5,581 nt of DNA. Source: Chromatiales bacterium (GTDB lineage Bacteria; Pseudomonadota; Gammaproteobacteria; SZUA-152). Made by a program: the position numbers and the translations under genes. The stretch is from NCBI GenBank assembly GCA_026999335.1, contig JALTPW010000147.1, forward strand, positions 1 through 5,581, in the 5' to 3' direction. Below the pieces are notes generated by a model that did no database searches, was not told the origin of the DNA, and saw nothing but the letters and a program-made list of their open reading frames with translations. How positions within the stretch are numbered: the first letter of the stretch is position 1; each line of letters begins with the position of its first letter. Below, piece by piece: positions 1-4,796 of the stretch.

Positions 1-119
1 CTTCTTAAGTGTTCCATTGCGGGTTGATTTTTAGCGTGACCACGTCCAGCATATCCCGTAGCTATCTTGGCAGTGTTGAATCTAATCTCCCCCGTTGATT
101 GGCTGTATTTCCACTGCAT
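1..119 (-). CDS. DUF2778/Tlde1-like protein, N-terminal fragment
   Basis: The 3' end lies outside the window; 39 complete codons are visible from the ATG at 119-117. The peptide starts MQWKYSQSTGEI and continues with IATGYAGRGHAKNQPAM. From memory this matches the N-terminal signature of the DUF2778/Tlde1 family: W-x-Y-x-Q-S-T-G, then a short strand, then ATGY(S/A)G-x-G-x-x-(K/R)N-x-P-A. In that family a GPIP-x-G-x-Y motif follows next. The family is related to L,D-transpeptidases, and some members are type VI secretion effectors acting on peptidoglycan; the catalytic His/Cys region would lie beyond base 1. No signal peptide is visible, as expected for a type VI effector. The start is supported by GGAG eight bases upstream. 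The gene follows the interrupted gene at 184-535 by 64 nt on the same strand. The start and reading frame are seen directly; family membership is recognised from a short segment, and the effector role is inferred. Confidence 0.6.
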   Translation of the reverse strand, partial: MQWKYSQSTGEIRFNTAKIATGYAGRGHAKNQPAMEHLR

Positions 120-127
120 GTTTTATT

Positions 128-132
128 CTCCA
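128..132 (-). promoter_or_regulatory. Ribosome-binding site of the DUF2778-like gene
   Basis: On the minus strand TGGAGAATAAAAC precedes the ATG at 119. The GGAG core sits eight bases from the start codon. It supports the start of an open frame that is cut off by the window edge. Confidence 0.55.
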
Positions 133-372
133 GCATTAAATGTGAAGGGGTGGACAGTGAAAGTGATTGTTTGCAGTGAGCGCTTATCGTTGCCTGGCGA
201 TTTCTATATGACGGGTTGGCGTTAACTTTACCAATACTTTTGATTGGACATTTACAAGGGAGCTATTGTTCGTCATTGCTTCTTTCGTGTACTTACTCAA
301 GGTGAACTCTATTTCTACAGAGTCGTATTGGTTTTCTTGCAGCCACTGTATCCTGGATACATCACCAAGCCT

Positions 373-450
373 GGTAGGGTGGGCAGGCTTTCCATGCCCA
401 CGGGGAATGTGTATAAACCGCGTGGGCACACAAAACGTGCCCACCCTACC
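373..450. repeat. REP/MITE-like palindromic element (78 bp)
   Basis: The ends are a perfect 13-bp inverted repeat: GGTAGGGTGGGCA (373-385) and its complement (438-450). Inside, TGGGCA occurs four times in alternating orientation, at 380-385, 395-400, 423-428 and 438-443. Three foldings are possible. One is a left hairpin with a 7-bp stem (379-385/395-401). Another is a right hairpin with an 8-bp stem (422-429/437-444, loop ACAAAAC). The third is a long cruciform using the outer 13 bp plus an inner 8-bp stem (395-402/421-428). This layout of paired GTAGGG-type palindromes fits REP or BIME sequences mobilised by RAYT (TnpA-REP) proteins. No transposase is encoded in the window. Flanking bases show only an imperfect duplication (AGGCGTTG versus AGGCTTG on the minus strand). 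Confidence 0.8.
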
Positions 451-514
451 TCAACGCCTCAATATTTTTTTGATCAACACTTTTGTTTGTAGCAGGAGAA
501 AATTCAACAATAAT

Positions 515-532
515 TATGTTTGGTATGTTTGG
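515..532. repeat. Tandem 9-bp repeat
   Basis: TATGTTTGG occurs twice head to tail (515-523, 524-532). On the minus strand it encodes Pro-Asn-Ile twice, directly after the start Met of the interrupted small gene. It is in frame with that gene, so it adds three residues without breaking the frame. Confidence 0.85.
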
Positions 533-542
533 CATTGAGCAT

Positions 543-547
543 TCCTT
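543..547 (-). promoter_or_regulatory. Ribosome-binding site of the interrupted gene
   Basis: Minus-strand AAGGA stands seven bases before the ATG at 535. It is the main evidence that the 29-codon open stretch is the true start of a gene rather than chance. No convincing promoter is seen between it and the end of ccoH; TTTAAT-like sequences around 560-575 lack a matching -35. Confidence 0.45.
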
Positions 548-572
548 GTTTGATTAACCTCGATTAAAGGTT

Positions 573-597
573 AAAACCACCGGCCTCAGTTGGCGGG
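573..597 (-). terminator. Possible weak intrinsic terminator after ccoH
   Basis: Twenty-three bases past the ccoH stop codon, the minus strand can fold CCGCC with GGTGG (loop AACTGAGGCC, one G-U pair). TTTTAACCTTTAAT follows directly. The stem is short and the T-run only four, so termination would be partial. A second 7-bp inverted repeat, TTAACCT/AGGTTAA (554-560/568-574), overlaps the T-run. Its position, where the oxidase genes end and unrelated genes begin, fits a transcript end. Confidence 0.4.
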
Positions 598-620
598 ATG
601 CTTGCTGTGTTATCACACAC

Positions 621-1163
621 TTACGGCAACTGGGCAGAAACACGATGGCTCATGGTAAAGGTATTCTCGCCATCGTTGACGGTGATATTCAGATCCCAAA
701 TGCCGGGCAGGGGAAAGGCAATGAGTGCTTGATACTGCCCGGGGGCGGCCTGATCCAGAACCACCTTGAAATCGGCATCGGCATCGGAGGGACGGTAGGC
801 GACTACGGAGACATCAGCATCCATGATGGGAATACCGCGTGAGTCGACGGCACTGAAGCGGTAAGTGTCCGGCTGTTGCGTGGTGATTTTTGCGGGGATC
901 GCCAGTTTGGTTTCCCAATTCAGTGCCTCCTGCGCGGCCATGATTTTCAGTACGTTTTCTTCGTAGTCGCGGCCCCGGTCGTAATAATCTTCCGTGACCA
1001 GTCCCGGACTGGTGGTAATGGCAAAGTAGATGAACACGGCATTGACCGTGAGGAACGTCGCGACAAGCCCCAGCCCGCCAAGAATCCAGGGATTGCGCAT
1101 CGCCTCTGGATTGTCTTGCGAATAGCGCTTGCGGAGAGTGGAAAAGGTGTTTGAGATTGCCAT
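621..1163 (-). CDS. ccoH: cbb3 oxidase assembly protein CcoH (FixH family)
   Basis: This 180-aa FixH-family membrane protein is needed for stable assembly of cbb3 oxidase, probably by contacting CcoN and the copper-delivery machinery. A short basic cytoplasmic N-terminus (NPEAMRNPW, 18-26) leads into one transmembrane helix at about 27-50. Next comes the family's conserved start of the periplasmic part, VTEDYYDRGRDYEENV (56-71). The rest is a beta-rich domain with a Pro-Gly-Ile-Trp-Asp turn at 153-157. Length is close to that of other gammaproteobacterial CcoH proteins. The ATG at 1163-1161 has AGGAG about eight bases upstream and lies 20 nt after the ccoG stop, so the two are co-transcribed. 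The gene ends at TAA (623-621). It is the last oxidase gene seen; ccoI and ccoS do not follow. Confidence 0.93.
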   Translation of the reverse strand: MAISNTFSTLRKRYSQDNPEAMRNPWILGGLGLVATFLTVNAVFIYFAITTSPGLVTEDYYDRGRDYEENVLKIMAAQEALNWETKLAIPAKITTQQPDTYRFSAVDSRGIPIMDADVSVVAYRPSDADADFKVVLDQAAPGQYQALIAFPLPGIWDLNITVNDGENTFTMSHRVSAQLP

Positions 1164-1183
1164 ACGGTTCGCTCCTGTCTTGC

Positions 1184-2602
1184 CTATTTTTTCGGGCTGA
1201 AGAACATGCTCTTGTATTCTACGGTATGTTCTGGTGTCGTGATGTCCTGCACATGGAAATAGATCGGTAGGGTGTCTTGCGTCAGTTTAGCATTCGGAAT
1301 GCGCACATACACGGTGTGCGGTGAAACCCGGCCGTTGGGTAGGTCGAGGGGCTCCTCGGCACCGACCAGTTTGAGCTCAGGGTGCCCCGTGGCGCTGACA
1401 TTGACCTGCATGACGGCATCGGTCTTGTTGAGAATCTTTAAGACGTACTTGTTCTGGATGCTGCCGTCGCTCTGCAGGACAAACAGCGGTTGACGTTCAT
1501 GCAGTACCTTGAGTTCCAGTGCGCCCAGGGTGTTCAGGCCATAGATGATGCCGGCGATGGAGAACAGGATGATGCCTAAGTACATCAGCACCCGGGGCCG
1601 TTTGAATATTGTCGGCTGGGGTCTGCCTTCCATTTCATCCAGCGAGGCATAGCGAATCAGGCCGCGAGGGCGCTTGATCTTGTCCATGATGACATCGCAG
1701 GCGTCGATGCACAGGCCGCAGGTGATGCAGCCTTCCTGCTGGCCATCGCGGATGTCGATGCCAGTGGGACAGACGACGACGCACTGCTTGCACTCGATGC
1801 AGTCGCCGAGTTTCTGGTTGTTTGCGTCGACGTTCTTTTTCAGTTTGCCGCGAGGTTCGCCGCGGCCCTCGTCGTAGGTCGGCAGGATGGTCTCGCAGTC
1901 ATACATGATGCCCTGTAAGCGGGCATAGGGACACAGCCAGAAACAGACCTGTTCGCGCATGAAGCCGGCGAAGACGTAGGTGAAAAAGGTAAAGGTGCCG
2001 ACAGTGACCCAGGCGAATAGCGGCGCTTGCAGGGTCAGGTATTCCTTCCACATTGTCGGCGCATCACCGAACCAGAGGGTAAAGCTGATGCCGGTGAGCA
2101 GGCCGATAAGAATCCAGATGGCGTGTTTGATGACCTTGATGCGGATTTTTTTGAAGGTCCAGGGGGCCTGATCGAGTTTGCGGCGTTGCAGGGGCGAGCC
2201 TTCGAATTTTTCATCCAGCCAGGTGAAGACATCGGTCCACGCAGTCTGAAAACAGAAGTAGCCGCAGAATACCCGACCGGCAATGGAGGTGACGGCGGCC
2301 AGCAGCAAGGCAAAGAACAGCAATACCAGGGCCAGCATCCACACATCCTGCGGCAGGATGGTGATGTCGAAGATGTGAAACTGGCGACCGGGGATGTCGA
2401 ACATCACCGCCTGTTTACCATCCCAGCGCAGGTAGGGGCCGAGAAAGAGGATCAGCCAGATCGAGGCGCCGTACCACTTGAGGGTACGAAACGGCCCCGG
2501 GGCACGTTTGGCGTGAATGGTTTCGCCACCGGTATTGATCGGCACTTCATGATAAAGCGCATCGATGTGGGTGTCTGGCAGGTCGTCTTTGGGGGTACTC
2601 AT
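1184..2602 (-). CDS. ccoG: cbb3 oxidase assembly polyferredoxin CcoG (RdxA/FixG family)
   Basis: This 472-aa integral membrane iron-sulfur protein belongs to a family shown to reduce Cu(II) to Cu(I) for building the CuB site of cbb3 oxidase. Helices lie at about 45-58, 85-105, 160-180, 195-213 and 338-356. Conserved membrane-edge cysteine pairs are CGYFC (113-117) and CFWLC (220-224). Two 4Fe-4S ferredoxin motifs face the cytoplasm: Cys268, 271, 274, 278 and Cys292, 295, 298, 302. The C-terminal third, from about 365, is the periplasmic Ig-like FixG domain. Length is normal for the family, and all expected cysteines are present. The ATG at 2602 has GGAAG just upstream. The same frame stays open to a stop near 2705 but offers no better start. 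The gene follows a 207-nt spacer containing a strong hairpin (2753-2786), so it may be expressed at a different level from ccoNOQP. Confidence 0.96.
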   Translation of the reverse strand: MSTPKDDLPDTHIDALYHEVPINTGGETIHAKRAPGPFRTLKWYGASIWLILFLGPYLRWDGKQAVMFDIPGRQFHIFDITILPQDVWMLALVLLFFALLLAAVTSIAGRVFCGYFCFQTAWTDVFTWLDEKFEGSPLQRRKLDQAPWTFKKIRIKVIKHAIWILIGLLTGISFTLWFGDAPTMWKEYLTLQAPLFAWVTVGTFTFFTYVFAGFMREQVCFWLCPYARLQGIMYDCETILPTYDEGRGEPRGKLKKNVDANNQKLGDCIECKQCVVVCPTGIDIRDGQQEGCITCGLCIDACDVIMDKIKRPRGLIRYASLDEMEGRPQPTIFKRPRVLMYLGIILFSIAGIIYGLNTLGALELKVLHERQPLFVLQSDGSIQNKYVLKILNKTDAVMQVNVSATGHPELKLVGAEEPLDLPNGRVSPHTVYVRIPNAKLTQDTLPIYFHVQDITTPEHTVEYKSMFFSPKK

Positions 2603-2752
2603 GCGGGCTTCCGGTTCACCGGGTTCGGTGATTTCTGTGTGACCAGTGGATGCCGCGAAACTGTCTCGGGAAAACGGCAGAATGCGGTACGTCTTAGCCG
2701 GTCGTCAAAAAGGGTATTCTGCTTTTTTCAACGATCTGCCTGAGGGCGCTTT

Positions 2753-2786
2753 TAATGGTTCAGCGCGGAATTGCGCTGAACCATTA
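2753..2786. other. Perfect 14-bp stem-loop between the small gene and ccoG
   Basis: TAATGGTTCAGCGC (2753-2766) is followed by a 6-base loop (2767-2772) and its exact complement (2773-2786). It begins 23 nt past the stop codon of the 40-aa gene and lies about 150 nt before ccoG. Neither strand has a run of Ts after it, so it is not a standard intrinsic terminator. A stable 3' stem protecting the upstream ccoNOQP mRNA, a processing site, or partial attenuation are the likely roles. Confidence 0.8.
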
Positions 2787-2809
2787 GAAATGTCCTTTAT
2801 ATCCGGATT

Positions 2810-2932
2810 TTAGTCTTTGTCTTCTTCGGAGTGCGTGCTGTCCATCAAGCGTTTCAGTCGAAAACTCAGGACGACAAAAATGATGATGGTGACAACCACA
2901 GCGGCAATGGAGCCAAGGGCTACTGCGTCCAT
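2810..2932 (-). CDS. 40-aa single-helix membrane protein, oxidase-linked, unknown
   Basis: Forty codons run from the ATG at 2932-2930 to TAA at 2812-2810. Residues 1-5 are short and acidic. A strongly hydrophobic helix spans about 6-24 (rich in Ala, Val, Ile and Phe), followed by a basic stop-transfer stretch FRLKR (24-28) and an acidic tail HSEEDKD. That predicts one membrane helix with the charged C-terminus in the cytoplasm. An excellent ribosome site (AAGAGGAA, spacing six) fixes this start. The frame is open farther upstream into ccoP, but the earlier starts are poorer and would add non-hydrophobic residues that overlap ccoP. It sits where small extra subunits or assembly factors of cbb3 oxidase could be encoded. 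It is not CcoQ, which is at 3872-4078, and it lacks the look of CcoS. A CcoM-like structural subunit is possible, but I see no convincing sequence likeness. Confidence 0.75.
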   Translation of the reverse strand: MDAVALGSIAAVVVTIIIFVVLSFRLKRLMDSTHSEEDKD

Positions 2933-2937
2933 GATAG

Positions 2938-2945
2938 TTCCTCTT
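2938..2945 (-). promoter_or_regulatory. Strong ribosome-binding site of the 40-aa gene
   Basis: The minus strand reads AAGAGGAAC TATC ATG. GAGGA is six bases from the ATG at 2932. This selects the 40-codon form over the longer upstream frame that overlaps ccoP, and indicates that the small protein is really made. Confidence 0.75.
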
Positions 2946-2965
2946 GTAGCGTTTCGTGAAGGAAA

Positions 2966-2994
2966 TGCTGCGCAGCAATGATTGCTGCGCAGCA
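2966..2994. other. Near-perfect 29-bp palindrome between ccoP and the small gene
   Basis: TGCTGCGCAGCAAT (2966-2979) and its exact complement (2981-2994) are separated by one G. Each arm contains the 12-mer TGCTGCGCAGCA, itself a perfect palindrome, so the 12-mer is both a direct and an inverted repeat with a 5-bp spacer. As RNA it forms a roughly 13-bp GC-rich stem. It lies 23 nt past the ccoP stop and 33 nt before the small gene's ATG, with no T-run. It could be an mRNA processing or stability element; as DNA, it could be a binding site for a dimeric protein. Confidence 0.85.
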
Positions 2995-3017
2995 CCCGTA
3001 TGGCGGTTGGGATTGAC

Positions 3018-3875
3018 CTATTGGCCACCACCCAGTTGATGTACAAAGACGGCAAGCTTGGTGATATCACCTGCGCTCAGCTGATTTTCGAAGCTGGGCA
3101 TTACGGCGTTGCGCGCCGTGTCTTCACCGGTGTTGACGCCATTGGCGATGGTGTATTTGACACTTTCCAACTGATCCTGCGAACTAAAGCGCCAGATACC
3201 ATCGGTCAGATTGGCCGAGCCCATCATGTGCATGCCTGCGCCGTCGGCGCCGTGGCAACCGCTGCAACCTGAGCTGTCGAACAGGGCCTTGCCAGCGGGC
3301 TGGCTGTCGCCATTGCCCTGGCTCAGCGCCATGACGAAGTTGGCCAGCTCATCGACCTCCGTGGTGGAGATCTGACTCGCGTAGCCGGGCATCATGCCCT
3401 GACGGCCGGCGGTGATGGATTCCTGGATGGATTCCACGCTACCGCCGAACAGCCAGTCATCGTCGGCCAGCACCGGAAAGCCCGGGTTGCCGGCGCCACC
3501 GGCACCGTGGCAGGCTGCGCAGCGGTCACCAAACAACACCTTGGCAGAGCTGATGGTGTAGTTGGTCAGGTCACTGTCGGCGAGGATCGCGGCCGCGGAC
3601 ATGCCCTTGAGCTTGTTCTCCCAGGGCGCACGCACCTGCTCGATCTTGCTCAGGTCTTCCTTGTACTCATTGATCGCCGTCCAGCCCATGATCCCCTTGG
3701 TGTGGCTGTCGATCAGGGGGATCGAAGGGTAGAGCAGGAAGTACACAAGTACCCAGGCGATACTGGCATAAAAGCTGATCATCCACCAACGTGGCGGTTC
3801 GTTGAGCAGCTCCCGCAGGTTGTCATCCCAGACGTGGCCGGTATCGCCGACCTGATTGGTTTTTTTATCACTCAT
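3018..3875 (-). CDS. ccoP: cbb3 oxidase di-haem cytochrome c subunit CcoP (subunit III)
   Basis: This 285-aa membrane-anchored di-haem cytochrome c accepts electrons from soluble cytochromes c and passes them towards CcoO. The cytoplasmic N-terminus has the family's HVWDDNLRELLNEPPRWW motif (14-31), the usual entry to the FixP N-terminal domain. One transmembrane helix follows at about 33-50. The periplasmic part has two cytochrome c domains. The first has haem motif CAACH (119-123), with a Met ligand in the MMPGY segment (161-164). The second has CSGCH (204-208), with Met259 in VMPSF. Length is typical. Some Pseudomonas homologues have two N-terminal helices; here there is one. The ATG at 3875 overlaps the ccoQ stop as ATGA, implying translational coupling. 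The gene ends at TAG (3020-3018). Confidence 0.97.
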   Translation of the reverse strand: MSDKKTNQVGDTGHVWDDNLRELLNEPPRWWMISFYASIAWVLVYFLLYPSIPLIDSHTKGIMGWTAINEYKEDLSKIEQVRAPWENKLKGMSAAAILADSDLTNYTISSAKVLFGDRCAACHGAGGAGNPGFPVLADDDWLFGGSVESIQESITAGRQGMMPGYASQISTTEVDELANFVMALSQGNGDSQPAGKALFDSSGCSGCHGADGAGMHMMGSANLTDGIWRFSSQDQLESVKYTIANGVNTGEDTARNAVMPSFENQLSAGDITKLAVFVHQLGGGQ

Positions 3876-4078
3876 TTCCTGCCCTCCGTATCAAGGCGAT
3901 CTTCGTCCAGTGGAATGAAACGCTGTGCTTCCAGTTTTTCCCGGTTGGACGGGTGCAAGGCGTACACATAGATGGCAATCATCAAGAAAAAGACGACAAC
4001 GGTCATGATCAGGCCGACCCAGTCATTCGAGGTCAGTGCCGCCCAGTCGGTGTGAAAGTACTCTTGCAGACTAGTCAC
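3872..4078 (-). CDS. ccoQ: cbb3 oxidase small subunit CcoQ (FixQ family)
   Basis: This 68-aa single-helix protein stabilises the link of CcoP to the CcoNO core in studied bacteria. Residues 1-20 are polar, the helix spans about 21-40 (VGLIMTVVVFFLMIAIYVYA), and the tail contains the FixQ-like ending RFIPLDEDRLD (53-63). The start is GTG at 4078-4076, inside the end of ccoO, giving an 8-nt overlap (GTGACTAG holds both the start and the ccoO stop). The stop (TGA, 3874-3872) overlaps the ccoP ATG by four bases. No other in-frame start would give a complete helix with better spacing. GTG plus overlap suggests it is translated by ribosomes finishing ccoO. It is slightly longer at the N-terminus than some FixQ proteins. 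Confidence 0.92.
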   Translation of the reverse strand: MTSLQEYFHTDWAALTSNDWVGLIMTVVVFFLMIAIYVYALHPSNREKLEAQRFIPLDEDRLDTEGRK

Positions 4079-4784
4079 GATAGTTCACCCCATAGTCGAG
4101 CTTGGCCATGGTGCCAAGTACCTGCATATAGGCGACGATGGCGTCCATTTCGCTCTTGCCGTTAACGGCCGCAGCTGCAGCGGCGATGTCGGCATCGGTA
4201 TAGGGTACGCCGATGGTCCTCATGCCTTTCATATTGGTCGTGATGGTGTCGCCATCGACCATGGCAGTGACCAGCCAGGGGTAGTTCGGCATCACCGACT
4301 CAGGTACCACGGAGCGTGGGGCGATCATGTGCCTGACATGCCACTCGTCGGAGTACTTGCCGCCGACGCGGGCCAGGTCAGGCCCGGTACGCTTGGAACC
4401 CCACTGGAAGGGGTGGTCGTAGATGGACTCTGACGCCAGTGAGTAGTGGCCATAGCGCTCTTTCTCATCACGGAACGGGCGGATCATCTGTGAGTGGCAG
4501 AGATAGCAACCTTCACGGATATAGATGTCACGACCTGCCAGCTCCAGTGCGCGGTAGGGACGGATGCCATCACCCGCCTTCCAGTCGTCCAGGCTCTGAC
4601 CTTCCTTGCGATCCCACATGATCTCGGGGCGCTCGTTATGTTCCATCGTGCTCTTCAGATAGAACAGTGGCACGATTTCCACGATACCACCGATGGAGAG
4701 GACGAATGCGGACATCAGGATCAGCGCCCAGATATTGCGCTCCAGCTTGTCCTGCAACTTGGTTGAATAGATTTTGTCAGCCAT
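4071..4784 (-). CDS. ccoO: cbb3 oxidase mono-haem cytochrome c subunit CcoO (subunit II)
   Basis: This 237-aa membrane-anchored cytochrome c relays electrons from CcoP to haem b in CcoN. One transmembrane helix (about 18-40, ending in the conserved VEIVPLF) anchors it. The haem c motif is CYLCH (93-97), followed by the family hallmark SQMIRPFRDEKERYGHYS (98-115). GSKRTGPDLARVGGKYS (129-145) is also conserved. The axial Met is Met165 in ESVMPNYPW. Between the helix and RPYRALELAGRDIY there is a polar stretch at 42-74 that seems about 18-20 residues longer than in Pseudomonas-type CcoO as I remember it. The ATG at 4784 has AAGGGAGA just upstream, 12 nt after the ccoN stop. The end overlaps ccoQ by 8 nt. 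Confidence 0.97.
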   Translation of the reverse strand: MADKIYSTKLQDKLERNIWALILMSAFVLSIGGIVEIVPLFYLKSTMEHNERPEIMWDRKEGQSLDDWKAGDGIRPYRALELAGRDIYIREGCYLCHSQMIRPFRDEKERYGHYSLASESIYDHPFQWGSKRTGPDLARVGGKYSDEWHVRHMIAPRSVVPESVMPNYPWLVTAMVDGDTITTNMKGMRTIGVPYTDADIAAAAAAVNGKSEMDAIVAYMQVLGTMAKLDYGVNYRD

Positions 4785-4796
4785 GATTAATCTCCC

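Larger units (their letters stand above)
184..535 (-). pseudogene. Small unknown gene interrupted by a palindromic element
   Basis: An ATG at 535-533 has AAGGA seven bases upstream and opens a frame beginning MPNIPNIIIVEFSPATNKSV. After 29 codons it runs into a TAG (448-446) contributed by the first bases of the palindromic element at 373-450. Past the element a second open stretch begins at LGDVSRIQWLQENQ and ends ...RHIEIARQR at a TAA (186-184). Removing exactly 79 nt (372-450, the element plus one base) joins the two parts in frame as ...IEALR-LGDVSR..., giving 90 residues. Neither part shows a signal peptide or membrane helix. I do not recognise the product. It lies 64 nt upstream of the DUF2778-like gene on the same strand, so it could belong with that gene, for instance as a partner or immunity protein. 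Known Tlde1 immunity proteins are periplasmic, which argues against immunity. The open frames, ribosome site and element are seen; that they were once a single gene is inferred. Confidence 0.5.

Noticed and set aside
184..444. 86-codon minus-strand frame starting at GTG 444
   Set aside because: Its first 25 or so residues are a translation of the palindromic repeat and its start lies inside that repeat. Only the part after the repeat looks like protein, and it is better read as the tail of the interrupted gene.
470..477. TTGATCAA palindrome as an FNR/Anr box
   Set aside because: FNR-type sites need TTGAT-N4-ATCAA. Here the half-sites abut with no spacer, and the site lies inside the interrupted gene.
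2679..2708. Possible promoter for ccoG (minus strand TTGACG, 18 bases, CATTCT)
   Set aside because: The -10 match is poor and the spacer long; not enough to call, though a separate ccoG promoter in this 207-nt gap remains possible.
2027..2743. Long plus-strand open frame of 238 codons opposite ccoG
   Set aside because: It is antisense to ccoG, whose ferredoxin and membrane motifs are unmistakable. Its product is low-complexity and Gly/Gln/Asp-rich, as expected for a shadow frame.
2753..2786. Intrinsic terminator
   Set aside because: The stem is perfect, but AAAGCGCC follows on the minus strand and GAAATG on the plus strand, so there is no U-tract.
2810..3070. 86-codon longer form of the small membrane gene
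   Set aside because: It would overlap ccoP and lacks a good ribosome site. The internal ATG at 2932 has AAGAGGAA at ideal spacing and starts just before the helix.
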